From NCBI GenBank assembly GCA_024803745.1, contig JANJXV010000013.1:13009001-13073000 (forward strand): DNA of 64,000 nt, in the 5' to 3' direction. The notes below the pieces were generated by a model. It saw only the letters and a program-made list of their open reading frames with translations, had not been told where the DNA came from and searched no databases. Of the stretch, positions 10,251 to 20,194 are shown one piece after another (within the stretch, counting starts at the first letter, position 1; every line of letters begins with the position of its first letter). The stretch is from Megascapheus bottae. Its lineage: Eukaryota; Chordata; Mammalia; Rodentia; Geomyidae. Made by a program: the position numbers and the translations under genes.

Positions 10251-10439
10251 CTTGACCCCGCCTCCAACCAGCCCGCCTCCTCCGGCACGCCTCTTTTGCT
10301 CTCCGCCGGAAGTGACCGCCTCGAAAAGACGCGAGAGGACCGGAGGCGGGATCTGTACCGAGAGGCCACCAATGAAAACGCGCAATGGATTCCCTGCTCT
10401 TCCTCTCACACGCTCCCGAGACGCGCTGGTTGCTGGGAA

Positions 10440-10515
10440 CGGGGAGGAGGAATAGCGCCTAAACTGCCAGCCGAACCCCAGCGCGCGCCTCTGAGGCTTT
10501 TTCTCTACCGGTTAG
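10440..10515 (+). other. COA4: COA4 non-coding exon 1 (inferred)
   Basis: A strong donor, 'gttag|gtgagc', at 10515/10516 is the best candidate to join the coding exon's acceptor at 12124. The exon start is not known; the left coordinate is only a guess within the CpG-rich block. A weaker alternative donor is 'tcttcag|gtggg' near 10587. Confidence 0.45.
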
Positions 10516-10679
10516 GTGAGCATCGTGCACGGCGTCCCTGTGCGGGGAGGGCGCCGGCGGCCACTCGCGCGCATGCGTCCTCTTCAGGTGGGACGGGAGC
10601 TTCCTGCGCCTTAGCTGCCGTGGGCCTTCTATTTCCCGATTCTCAAGCCTTCCTGGTCCAGGTTGGGTGACCTCCACCG

Positions 10680-11275
10680 TTCAGCCAACCGTCCAGCCTG
10701 TCCTTATCTCTCAGCTGGGATCTATTCTTTTGTACTCAGAGAAACTGCAGTGGTATTTACTGAGTCTCTTTTCAGACCGGTGTATCTTCACCCTGCCAAT
10801 GCTCACTTTAATGCTGCGAGTTAAATATGATCAATAAAGACATCTAAAAGGTTCTATGTAGCATTGGAATCTGGATTTGTTAGTCCTCTTCCGCTGTTCT
10901 TGTTTTGAAGAGATTCCCCCCTGGCCTTTAAAGATCTGAGTGTACGTTGGAAAAGTAAACATGTACAGTAATAGAAACTGTAATTTCCTGTATTTTTTTC
11001 TTACACCATCATCCCTACTTTCATTAAAAAAAAAATGACAGAATGATTCCCAAAGGCATCTAATGAGGCTGTAGATATCCAATCATGTTATATCAGAGTC
11101 ATCTCCCCCAAATAATTCGGCCTCCTTTGATTAAATTCTTTTAGTGACCTCCCCATTTTTAAAGTCTTAAACTCCTTAGTATGACCTGCAAAGCCCTGCT
11201 ATTGTTACTTAGTCTTTTTGCCAACTCTCCCAACTTTTTCATTTCTTTTTCTTACATTTTCTCCACTCACTGAAG
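10680..11275. other. COA4 intron 1, no recognised element
   Basis: Unique sequence except for an A9 run near 11025. Nothing else recognised. Confidence 0.5.
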
Positions 11276-11362
11276 TGTTTGTCTTGTGCTGGGGGTCTAA
11301 CCCAGGGGTCTTAGAGTGTAGGACTTGTGCTCTACCAGTGAGCTATACCCTCAGCCCAATCA
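11276..11362 (-). mobile_element. ID-like SINE monomer
   Basis: Inverted single tRNA-Ala/ID-like unit: 'gggggtctaacccaggggtc' and 'gctctaccagtgagctatacc'. No Geo half. Confidence 0.65.
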
Positions 11363-11370
11363 CTGAATTT

Positions 11371-11412
11371 GTGTGTGTGTGTGTGTGTGTGTGTGTACAT
11401 ATACACATGTAC
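11371..11412. repeat. (GT)n microsatellite
   Basis: Thirteen GT units followed by an ATAC-rich stretch. Confidence 0.92.
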
Positions 11413-11429
11413 ACGCGTGCTCATGCCAG

Positions 11430-11656
11430 TGTGTCAATCCTGGAGTTTGAACTCAGGGGTTGCTGTCCCAGAGCTTAAGTGCTCAAGTGTAGTGCTCTAT
11501 CACTTGAGCCACAGCTCCATTTCTGATTTTTTGGTGGTAATTGTAGATAAGAGTCTCACGGCTCCTGCTAGAGATGGCTGGCTTCCAATGACAATCCTCA
11601 GATCTTAGCCTCCTGAGTAGGAAAGATTATAGGTATGAGCCATGAATGCCTGGCTT
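11430..11656 (-). mobile_element. B1-like/Geo composite SINE
   Basis: Inverted copy with 'gagtttgaactcaggggttg', 'gtaattgtagataagagtctcacgg' and 'ttagcctcctgagtagg'. Confidence 0.8.
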
Positions 11657-11884
11657 GTTGAGCTTTTTGAGGCCTGTGTAAGCATTCTCACATAGTTTCA
11701 GTTCAAACTATTTTGTAAGCTACTCTTTGCCAGACCTAGTGCTGATGCACCAAAGTAAAACTCTGTATTTGTCATAGAAAACAACAAAACCAAAAATCTT
11801 AGTTTTCCAGGGGAGACACATATATAAGCAGCTTTAACAGTGCAATCTAGTCAGTGGTATTTATAATACAAGAATCTTAGTGTA

Positions 11885-12066
11885 GTCCAGGAGTTTTGCC
11901 TAGTGGTAGAGTGCTTTCCTAGCATGTATAAAGACCCAGGTTCAATTCCTCAGTACCACAGACATAGAAAAAAGCCAGAAGTGATGCTGAGGCTCAAGTG
12001 GCAGAGCTGTAGCCTTGAAAAAGCACAAGGTCAGTGTTCAGCCTCAGCACTGGTAAAAAAAAAAAG
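11885..12066 (+). mobile_element. IDL-Geo SINE
   Basis: Slightly shortened Geo half. Its tail ends about 60 bases before the COA4 coding-exon acceptor. 'agaatctta' flanks both ends. Confidence 0.85.
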
Positions 12067-12134
12067 AATCTTAATATAATCCTATCTATATTTTGACCTT
12101 GTCTGCTATATTGGTATTCTGTAGACTACCCAGT

Positions 12135-12395
12135 ATGTCAACTTCTGTCCCTCAAGGCCACAACTGGGCCCGACAAGTGAAGAAGGAGGATGAAGAAGAC
12201 CCTCTAGACCAGCTAATCTCCCGCTCTGGCTGTGCTGCCTCTCACTTTGCAGTGCAGGAGTGCATGGCACAGCACCAGGACTGGAGGCAGTGTCAGCCTC
12301 AGGTGCAGGCCTTCAGGGATTGCATGAGTAAGCAACAGGCAAAGCGGCGGGAGGAATTACAGAAGAGAAAAGAGCAAGCCAGTGCCCATTGCTGA
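12135..12395 (+). CDS. COA4: COA4, cytochrome c oxidase assembly factor 4
   Basis: An 86-residue protein starting MSTSVPQGHN, clearly COA4/CHCHD8 (human form 87 residues). It acts in the mitochondrial intermembrane space in assembly of complex IV. The twin CX9C motif is complete: C33 and C43, C53 and C63, the cysteines oxidised by the MIA40 import pathway; no N-terminal presequence is expected. The tail (65-82) is highly charged, rich in K, R, E and Q, and should be helical. The whole coding sequence is in one exon: acceptor 'ttctgtag' ends at 12124 and ten bases of 5' UTR precede the ATG. A longer upstream in-frame ATG at 12093 is in the intron and was rejected. The gene is divergent from PAAF1. 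Confidence 0.97.
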   Translation: MSTSVPQGHNWARQVKKEDEEDPLDQLISRSGCAASHFAVQECMAQHQDWRQCQPQVQAFRDCMSKQQAKRREELQKRKEQASAHC

Positions 12396-12531
12396 GACTT
12401 CCAGCCACCTGCCCTAAGCATGGCCCTGCATAAACCAGCATCGTCAGAGACCTTGAAAAGAAGGAATCCTAAGTGGTGGAGGTGTGGGCTTGAAGATGTA
12501 AAACCTGGAAATAAAAACACTTAGACATCAA
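12396..12531 (+). other. COA4: COA4 3' UTR with poly(A) signal
   Basis: An AATAAA at 12510-12515 lies 115 bases after the stop codon, giving a short 3' UTR ending near 12530. Confidence 0.75.
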
Positions 12532-13069
12532 TAAGAAAAAGCACATAGAAGAGTAACAACTACACTCCAAAAACCCTAATCTTTGGGACTAAAGTTGAAG
12601 ACCAGGTACCATGGATTTGGTACCAAGAACTGTTAAATTTAATCACATTTCATATATCCTCACCCTTTTTGTTCCATCAATATTTGTATTTAAAACAAAA
12701 TGGGATAAGGGACACTTTCCATCCTACCTCTTGGGTCAGTATGCCAAGTACTGAGACAATTATACGGACATTGTGGTTTTGAAGTAAATTTGCAAACTAA
12801 TGATAAATTGGTTTCCTAATCAGATCTTTAATTTTTTCATTCACAAGCTCCACAACAGCAAGTGTTTCTGGGGCAGGTTTGGGAACTGATGAGATAAGCA
12901 GTGTGACATTTGCTTACCTGTTACCTAGAGTCAAGTTCACATGTGGGAATAAAATAACACCAGAGCAGTTAAATTATTGTCTAACAATGGCAGAGGGCCT
13001 TTTATTTCTTCAGCTGTTCTTGGTATTTTATTCATCTTAAGGGAAAAAAAAGCAAACAAAATTTCAGCA
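12532..13069. other. COA4-MRPL48 intergenic, no recognised element
   Basis: Unique-looking sequence after the COA4 poly(A) site; nothing identified. Confidence 0.5.
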
Positions 13070-13499
13070 GAGCTGGGAATGTGGCTTAGTGGTAGAATGC
13101 TTTCCTCCCATGAATGAAGCCCTAGGTTCCATTCCACAGTACCTTATGAACAAAAAGCTGGAAGTGGGGGCCAGGAGTTTAGCCTAGTGGTAGAGTGCTT
13201 GCCTAGCACGCATGAATACCTGAGTTCAGTTCCTTGGTACCACATACATAGAATAAAGCTGGAAGTGATGCGGTGGCTCAAGGTGTAGCACTCTAGCCTT
13301 GAGAAAGCCCAAGGGCAGTGCTCAGGCCCTGAGTTAAGGCCCAGGACTGGCAAAAAAAAAAAAAAAAGCAAAACAAAACTGGAAGTGGTGCTGTGTCATA
13401 AGTGGTAGAGCAATAGCCTTAAGCACAGAGAGGCTCAGGGACAGAGCCCAGGCCCTGAGTTCAAGTCCCAGAACTGGCCAAAAAAAAAAAAAAAAAAAA
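13070..13499 (+). mobile_element. IDL-Geo SINE, interrupted
   Basis: ID-like head at 13070-13165, Geo half at about 13375-13480 with an A tail. The break is the next element, inserted with a repeated 'aaactggaagtgg'-type target. Confidence 0.82.
13168..13373 (+). mobile_element. IDL-Geo SINE nested in IDL-Geo
   Basis: Complete copy from 'gggccaggagtttagcc' to an A tail; same orientation as its host and closer to the common consensus, as expected of the younger one. Confidence 0.85.
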
Positions 13500-13630
13500 G
13501 GACGAAAGGAAGGAAACCTTCAGCTAATGTGTACCTGTTATATGCCAGAATCTGCTGAATGAACAGATGCAGTCTGTTCCTGACCCAGCCAACACATAGA
13601 TTTGGCATGACATGTTAAAAGTGTACTTGA

Positions 13631-13825
13631 TGGGCTGGGAGTTTGGCCTAGTGATAGAGAGCTTGCCTAGCATGCGCGAAGACCTGGATTCCTCTGTACC
13701 ACATAGATTGAAAAAAGCTGGAAGTGGTGCTGAGGCTCAGGTGGTAGAGTGCTAAGCCTTGAGAAAGTCCAAGGACAGTGCTCAGGCCCTGAGCCCAAGC
13801 CCAGGACTGGCAAAAAAAAAAAAAA
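13631..13825 (+). mobile_element. IDL-Geo SINE
   Basis: Complete apart from a short deletion at 'gacctggattcctctg'. 'agtgtacttga' before and 'agtgtgcttca' after look like a diverged target duplication. Confidence 0.85.
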
Positions 13826-14226
13826 GTGTGCTTCACATTTAAAAAGATTTTCAGCTTTTGAAAAATGGGAAAGCTGTAAATGTTATATATACTATACCTG
13901 TTGTATACCTGTTGTATTCCTACTTGACAACTTCCCAGAGTTGAATGATAATGCCTCCTTTCAGAGGATTGTGTTCTGTGGTGCCTAACAGTAGCTGTCA
14001 CGGATCTGTCCTCAGATAACCACCCATTCCATGCTTCACATTCCTATGTAGAAAATGAGCTGGGAAGTGACCAATCGATCCCTCCTTGCAACACATGAAG
14101 TGCTTTTAATCAGCATTCATACTAATTATTTCTTGAGCACCTGTATATTAAAGGTCCAAATCTGAAGTATAATAGTCATTAAAATCTACTCTGAGCACTT
14201 TGTGCTGGTATTTTAAAGAATTAAGA
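13826..14226. other. Intergenic, no recognised element
   Basis: AT-rich sequence with a local 'cctgttgtat' repeat near 13900; nothing else recognised. Confidence 0.5.
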
Positions 14227-14332
14227 GTGCTTGATTCGGCAACACGTATACTAAAATTAGAATGATACAGAGAAGATTAGCATGGCTGTTGTGCAAGGAT
14301 GACAAGCAAATACATGAAGTGTTCCTTTTTTT
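14227..14332 (+). pseudogene. U6 snRNA pseudogene
   Basis: Near full-length match to U6 from 'gtgcttgattcggcaacacgt' through 'gatacagagaagattagcatgg' to 'gcaaggatgacaagcaaat' and a T-rich end. Several substitutions relative to functional U6 (head, ACAGAG flank, 3' stem), and no proximal sequence element or TATA box in the 60 bases upstream, so it is a retrocopied pseudogene. Confidence 0.92.
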
Positions 14333-14340
14333 TTTTTTTT

Positions 14341-14570
14341 TGTGCTGGTCCTGGGGCTTGAACCCAAAGCCTGGGTGCTGCCCCTGAGCTTTTGCTCATT
14401 TGAGCCACATCTCTACCTCTTTTTTTGGGGGGGGGTGGGGGTTGGTGGTTAATTGGAGATAAGACTTTCATGGACTTTACTGCCCAGTCTGGCTCTGAAC
14501 TTTGATCCTTAGATCTTCTCAGCCTCTGGAATAAGGATTACAGGTATGTGCCACCAGCACCTACCCACCT
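14341..14570 (-). mobile_element. B1-like/Geo composite SINE
   Basis: Inverted, directly abutting the U6 pseudogene, sharing its T run. Contains a G10 tract in the linker region. Confidence 0.78.
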
Positions 14571-14725
14571 TAGTTGAGCCACATCTCCACTTCTATTTTT
14601 TGGGGGGGTACAGGGGGAGGATTGGTGGTTAATTGGAGATAAGGGATTCATGGACTTTACTGCCCAGGCTGGCTCTGAACTGTGAATAAGAATTACAGGT
14701 GTGTGCCACCAGCACCCACCCACCT
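14571..14725 (-). repeat. Partial tandem duplication of the preceding SINE
   Basis: Repeats the order 'ttgagccacatctccac', G tract, 'ttggtggttaattggagataag', 'tggactttactgcccag', ending 'gtgtgccaccagcaccc'. A second Geo start is missing, so this is a local duplication of about 150 bases, not a new insertion. Confidence 0.75.
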
Positions 14726-14938
14726 TAAGTCTGTATATTAGGGTTTGTGTGAATGGTGATGTGGGTTATCAGAGAGAATAAGCAGTGTGCGGGAGCCGTC
14801 AACAACAGCAAGAATCTCAGTAGATATTGAGCCTTTGAGAATGAAATCATTACCAATTTGTAACAGAAAGGATTATCATCTGGAATAAATGGAAAATGCC
14901 TAGAAATCAAAAAGAAGCACATAGGAAAGTAAACAAAT

Positions 14939-15135
14939 GGGCCGGGAGTTTGACCTAGAGGTAGAGTGCTTGCCTAGCATGCAGGAAGACCCGGGTTCTA
15001 TTCCTTGGTACCACATACATAGAAAAAAGCCAGAAATGGTGCTGAGGCTCAAGTGGTAGAGCTCTAACCTTGAGAAAATCCAAGGACAGTGCTCAGGCCT
15101 TGAGCTCAAGCCCACGACTGGCAAAAAAAAAAAAG
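14939..15135 (+). mobile_element. IDL-Geo SINE
   Basis: Complete copy; 'aaagtaaacaaat' before and 'aaggtaaacaaat' after form the target duplication. Confidence 0.9.
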
Positions 15136-15199
15136 GTAAACAAATATGCTCCAAAGCATAAAATTGTAATATACTCTTTATCACAGAAAATCATGAGTA

Positions 15200-15292
15200 C
15201 GGCCAGGAGTGGTAGAGTGCTTGCCTAGTATGCACGAAGACTCCAGTTCCATTCCTCACTACCACATACGTAGAAAAAAAAGAAAAAAGAAA
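15200..15292 (+). mobile_element. ID-like half of an IDL-Geo SINE
   Basis: Only the left monomer, 'ggccaggagtggtagagtgc' to 'accacatacgtag', with an A-rich end. A stretch of the head is deleted. Confidence 0.7.
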
Positions 15293-15295
15293 ATT

Positions 15296-15776
15296 GATAT
15301 CATCCAGGTACTCGCTCATGCCTGTAATCCTAGCCAGCCCGGACACTAAACACCATGAGATTCTTTTTTTTTTTTGCCAGTCCTGGGCTTGAGCTTAGGG
15401 CCTGAGCCCTGTCCTTGGACTTTCTCAAGGCTAGAGCTCTACCACTTGAGCCTCAGCACCACTTCTGGCTTGAGCTTAGGGCCTGAGCACTGTCCTTGGA
15501 CTTTCTCAAGGCTAGAGCTCTACCACTTGAGCCTCAGCACCACTTCTGGCTTTTATCTATGTATGTGGTACTGAGGAATCGAACCCGGGTCTTCATGCAT
15601 GCTAGGCAAGCACTTTAACCACTAGGCCAAACTCCCAGCCCCACCATGAGATTCTTATCTCCAATTCACCACTAGAAAGCCCGTGCTGTGGCTCCAGAGG
15701 TAGGGTGGTAGCCTTGAGCTGAGGAGCTCAGAGACAGTGCCCAGGCCCAGAGTTCAAGCCCCATGACTAACAAAAA
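15296..15776 (+). mobile_element. B1-like/Geo composite SINE, interrupted
   Basis: Left part 15296-15365 and right part 15642-15776, split by an inverted IDL-Geo with target duplication 'caccatgagattctt' at 15351 and 15642. Confidence 0.82.
15366..15641 (-). mobile_element. IDL-Geo SINE with duplicated Geo segment
   Basis: About 80 bases longer than normal: the Geo stretch 'ttgagcttagggcctgag' to 'cagcaccacttctggc' occurs twice in a row (about 15390-15469 and 15470-15550). Confidence 0.88.
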
Positions 15777-17049
15777 AAGAACTTAGAAACTAAGCCTGCC
15801 ATCATTGTACTAATGATCATCCTTAGTTATGATGTCTAATTCAATCCCCCCCCCCAGCATGCTCACCTTTTACAGAGGAGCCAAAGATTGCACTCTCAAA
15901 GTTCGTCTTGCTCTAAAGCCTCGTTTACACTCTCACATACATCCAGTGAACAGAGTGAATAATCATACTATGTTATTAATTCACTTTGTCAGCCCTTTAC
16001 AAGAAAAATTATTAAGTACAAGCAACTCAGAGATATAAAGCTTGGCATTGCTTTTCAGTCTCAGTTCTGCAACCCAGCCATGGAACTAGAACTTAAGGTG
16101 GTCTATGCCTGTTCTGATACAACACCTACCTCTGGCACTTCTGGGTCACCGGGGAAGAAAGGCATGATGTCAGGCATGAGTAGGGAGCCTTGTTGGCTGT
16201 GTGCCACTCTTTACCCAAGCCTAAATCAGACTCGTGCTTTAGTTCATCTGCTACAAGGTCCTTAGCCAGGGACTTGGCCTTGTATGCAGTACAAAGGTGC
16301 CCCATACTGTGTTTTACTAGTTGAGTAAGAAGATACTCTCCATCCCCAGGTAAAGTTGCTAGACTAGGTCCTTGGTCTGCTGACTTTAGAAACTGCAAGA
16401 GAACTGGAGCAAGTCCAGATTGAAACCTTACACTTGCCCTTGCTTGGGAATACTGGGGCTCCCTCCTCTGCTTCAGCAAGGGGCTTAAAGCTAGCAGAGG
16501 AAGGAAGACGGGTTCTTTTATTCTTCTTAGTTTAGTAAGTATATTTTAAAGAATTTTAATTCCCTAGAGTGCCTGGGAATTCTGTCTAAATGGTGTGCTG
16601 ATCCTGTAAAATGAGCTGAAATAAGAATGAGTTATTCCAGGGACAGAATAACAGCGACATCATTTCAGATTCTGCAGGAATGTATATAAAAGAAGATCAA
16701 AGTACAGATGAAACAAGCACAAAACACATTAGCTACTTCTGTCTGCAGTCTTTCCAGAAGATGAAATGCACCAGAAGATTCAATGCATGCTCATAGAGCT
16801 TTCCTAATAGCTAAAAGCTCGTAGAGCTCTTTCTGTGACCAAATCATATACTTTCAGAATCATAACTGATTATTTCAAATGCTTCCAAGGTATAAGCACT
16901 CTCACCCAGAGGAAAAAGACTTAAAAAAAAAAAAGCTACAGAATCTTCTTGTTTTAGCTAGGAAAACTGCCCATTTGACCTAGGCATTCTGTCCTGGAAA
17001 ATTATTGAACTACATAACAATCAGTTCTTAAAAGTCCCAGTAAAGTGCA
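15777..17049. other. Intergenic region with one unexplained minus-strand ORF
   Basis: SINE-poor stretch. It holds a 117-codon open frame on the minus strand (16126-16479) whose translation contains YLLTQLVKHSMGHLC and KSLAKDLVADELKHE; I do not recognise it and see no splice or poly(A) context. C9 tract at 15847. Confidence 0.4.
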
Positions 17050-17290
17050 CTTAACTGAGAACTGAGTGGCTTGGCACAATCCATGGATATGCCACTCACT
17101 GGCTAAGTGGATGACCTTGGACGGGTCTATTTCTCAGAGAGATGATTCCAAAGATTATGTATTGATAAAGCCAACAGGAGAACCTAGCTGTTCTGACTTT
17201 CAGTCCACTGTCGCTCTTTTCTCTCCTGCCTATCCTTCAGGCTTTCATAGTCCTCCTAGGAATCCTTTAACCCATCTGGACATTCAAAAG
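17050..17290 (+). mobile_element. MIR relic
   Basis: MIR core order is visible: 'actgagtggcttggc', 'gccactcactggctaagtggatgaccttgg', then 'tttctcaga'. Confidence 0.6.
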
Positions 17291-17551
17291 TAAAAATACG
17301 AAGGACTGAATTACTGAAACATGTAACAAAATGAGTTAGTGATGTTAGACCCAAGAGTGCACACTGCATATTTTATTTATATGTCATACTAGATAGGCAA
17401 ACCCAACTTACGGCAATATAAATGGCATTAGTCAGTGCTTCTGGATGAGAATGAAAGAATGAGAGAACTTTCTAGGGTAACACAAATGTTCTTTATTTTG
17501 AAATATGTGGTAGATGTAGTTGCAAAACAGATCAGTTTGAAATTGACTGAT

Positions 17552-17755
17552 TGGGGCTGGGAGTTTGGCCTAGTGGTAGAGTGCTTGCCTAGCATGTACG
17601 AAGACCCAGGTTCAATTCCTCAGTACCACATAAATAGAAAAAAAAAAGCTGAGGCTCAACTGGTAGAGCTCTAGCCTTGAGAAAGTCCAAGGACAGTGCT
17701 CAGGCCCTGAGCTCAAGTCCAAGACTGGCAAAAAAATAAATAAAAATAAAATTGA
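17552..17755 (+). mobile_element. IDL-Geo SINE
   Basis: Complete except for a deletion in the middle A-rich junction; flanked by 'aaattgactga' (17539 and 17750). Confidence 0.9.
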
Positions 17756-17824
17756 CTGAATACACAGTTAAAGTCTGTATTTCATTACATGTAAACCATG
17801 TCTCTAATTTAAAGTTGTTTTGTT

Positions 17825-18037
17825 TCCACTACCACTGTTTGAACTCAGAGCCACTTGCTTGCTTGGACTGCTTGCTCACAGCTGGCACTCTACCACTAGA
17901 GGTATGCCTCCCATCCAGCTTTTATGCTGGTTAATGGAGATGGAGTCTTTCATTTCTGTCCATGCTGGCTTGAACTGCAATCCTTCAGATGTCAGGCTCC
18001 CTCCTAAGTAGCTAGGATTATAGATGTGACCTGGCTT
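17825..18037 (-). mobile_element. B1-like/Geo composite SINE, degenerate
   Basis: Inverted; 'gtttgaactcagagcc' and 'gtagctaggattatagatgtgacc'. Confidence 0.7.
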
Positions 18038-18051
18038 AAAAAGTCTTTCAA

Positions 18052-18152
18052 AAAAGATTTCGTGGCTCACGCTTGTAAACCTAGCTACTCAAAAGGCTGA
18101 GGACCTTGTTTCAAGGAAAGTACGAGACTCTTTATCTCCAATTAACCACACA
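18052..18152 (+). mobile_element. B1-like half of a composite SINE
   Basis: 'cgtggctcacgcttgtaaacctagctactc' to 'tctccaattaaccacac'; right half missing. Confidence 0.68.
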
Positions 18153-18729
18153 CACAAATATTAAAGTTATTTAGAAGGGAATAAAATCTAATAATTACTG
18201 AGCCTTTTGCTTAATCTTCATCTCCACCTCTAAAAAAAGGATTACACCATTTTACAAACCGGAAAACTGAATTCAATGAAGTTAACTCACCAGGAAAAAG
18301 AAAAACAAACAAAAAACAGAGGTTTTAAAACTAATAAACGCAAAATCCCAAGGCCAGTTCAGGTTTGTCTGCCTCTTTTCCTTATAATGTGTCTCAAAGA
18401 GATAAAGGCATTTTTCAACCTGGACCACAGATACTTCTGGTTTAATTCATCTTATTGTTTTATGATTCTAAGAAACCATTTTTTTTCCTGTGCTTTACTC
18501 TAGAGAACCAAATGAAGCTTATAATTGTTGTGTAGCCCTAAGGATCCAGTAAAACTATCTCCTTTTTCTTTTGCCAGGATGGAACATTAAGGAAAATTTC
18601 CATTTCTCAGGTCAGATTAGCCATGAGCAACAAAGCCACTTTGATTCTAGTGGGAGGATAAATTATCAACTAGGTGAGTAATAGAAATGTTCAAGGTGAC
18701 AGAGTCACCTATTTAAGATAAGCCTGACT
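18153..18729. other. Intergenic, no recognised element
   Basis: Unique AT-rich sequence; nothing identified. Confidence 0.45.
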
Positions 18730-18970
18730 CATTCCTTAGTGATGCAATACGAAGTGATGGACTGGCAGTCAGGAGATCTGAATCCTGCTGCTGCTCTGCT
18801 GGTGAAATGCCCTGTGACACTGGGCAAAAGCACAGCTCCCTGGGCCCTGAACATGCAGTTATTAAAAGAGACAATAAGGCTGGCTGACTCTAAAATCTTT
18901 CAGCTCACTAGCTTCTTAATTTATGACATTCTGAGTCCTGTTTCCACATGTAAACAACTAGGCAACTAAA
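18730..18970 (+). mobile_element. MIR relic
   Basis: 'gactggcagtcaggagatctgaatcc' followed by 'gtgacactgggcaaa' is the MIR core. Confidence 0.65.
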
Positions 18971-19601
18971 AAAGATTAGTGTGTTTAACAGGCTCCTCTG
19001 AAGTGCTAATGTGACACTGTACATTGTCTATGTGCTATGGGAGAGGTGTGCCTGCATGCAAATATGAAAAAAATCTTTTGCCTTTGCATCTTTATGTCAC
19101 TATACTTCCCCCAGTCTCTCACACATTTGGTAAGTTCTGTTTTTTTTTTTTAATCTTCCCTAGAAGAAACTCAATAATGAACAATTCTACAACCAAAACA
19201 TCAGTCCTCACTGGAAAATTCTGCCTACACTCCCAGTAGGGTTCACCTACTAAAGCATTCCATTTGAGAGGAGCATTTTCCTGAGGGGTACCTGTTCTCT
19301 GTAGTGTTATGCCTTAGAAGGAAATCTGAGTTTCCTGTGGTTACTTGTGGAGATCAAGTAAACAAATCCAAATAACTATAGGACTAATGCAGAGGAGCCA
19401 GGAAAGTATATGAAGTGATCACAGCTCTCCCAGACCTAAGGACAGAAGCCCCCACAGAAGTATAGAAGAAGGGATTTGCCTTTTTAGCTGTGTGATAAGG
19501 TGATTTCATCTCTCCTAATTTCAGTTTCTTACCCATAGGACCAGGATCATACCAATAACCTGAAAGAGAATTTCTAAATAGTAAAGACCAATAAATGTGA
19601 G

Positions 19602-19605
<4 letters not shown>
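18971..19605. other. Intergenic, no recognised element
   Basis: Mostly unique; 19480-19570 has a weak inverted MIR-like pattern ('aatttcagtttcttacccatagg'). Confidence 0.4.

Positions 19606-19656
<51 letters not shown>
19606..19656. repeat. (CA)n microsatellite
   Basis: About 24 uninterrupted CA units. Confidence 0.95.
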
Positions 19657-19659
<3 letters not shown>

Positions 19660-19974
19660 TCGCATATTCCTTAGCAGATAGACATTCACAGGCGTACACA
19701 CACATCCTGAGAGACCCCTAGCACAAGGTCTAGCTCCATAAATGGTAGCTCTTCTGCATGAATGTATGAATGCTCAGAAAGAAAAACATTAGAGTCCACC
19801 TTCCTGGATTAGCAGAACAAGTATCACTTGGAAACTTGTAAGATACAAATTCTAGGCCCTTATACCATACATATGAAAATTTAAAAGCTAGGATAGGAAT
19901 TTGTGCTCAAAAATACCTCATCCTGGTGATTCCCATGCTCCCTAGAAGTTTGAGATTCAGTGAGTTAGATAAGT

Positions 19975-20170
19975 CTTTGACAAACAATTTCTACAAAGGG
20001 CCAGACAGTGAGTGTTTTAACTTGGTGGACTCTGTTGTATACTCAACCATGCCATTGCAGCATTAGGGCAGTCACAGACAACACTGAGGGAATGAGGAGA
20101 GCTCTGTTCCAATAAACCTTTATTTATAAAGATAGGAAATTTTGTGACTATATTAGATTTAACGTTCATT
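19975..20170. mobile_element. MER5A-like hAT transposon relic
   Basis: 'ctacaaagggccagacagtgagtgttttaa' through 'actcaaccatgccattgcagcat' to 'ttccaataaacctttatttata' follows the MER5A consensus as I know it. An old non-autonomous DNA transposon. Confidence 0.75.
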
Positions 20171-20194
20171 TTTAAATACCTGATTTTGTGACTT

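Larger units (their letters stand above)
10130..10680. promoter_or_regulatory. CpG-rich bidirectional promoter of PAAF1 and COA4
   Basis: The only CpG-dense stretch in the window, lying between the divergent genes PAAF1 (minus, start codon 10248-10250) and COA4 (plus). Visible motifs: a YY1-type 'gccgccatcttg' at 10244-10255, an ETS-type 'gccggaagtgac' at 10303-10315, a CCAAT motif near 10368, and an NRF1-type 'gcgcatgcgt' near 10569. No TATA box is obvious. NRF1, ETS and YY1 sites are typical of housekeeping and mitochondrial-gene promoters. Transcription start positions cannot be read from sequence alone. Confidence 0.85.

Noticed and set aside
10134..10670. 178-codon plus-strand open frame in the CpG-rich block
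   Set aside because: It overlaps the PAAF1 first exon antisense and the inferred COA4 leader; low stop-codon density in GC-rich DNA explains it. No protein family is recognisable.
12093..12134. Upstream in-frame ATG extending COA4 by 14 residues
   Set aside because: It lies before the splice acceptor at 12124, so it is intronic; the ATG at 12135 gives the family's usual length and N-terminus.
14227..14332. Functional U6 snRNA gene
   Set aside because: Multiple substitutions relative to U6 and no upstream PSE/TATA promoter elements.
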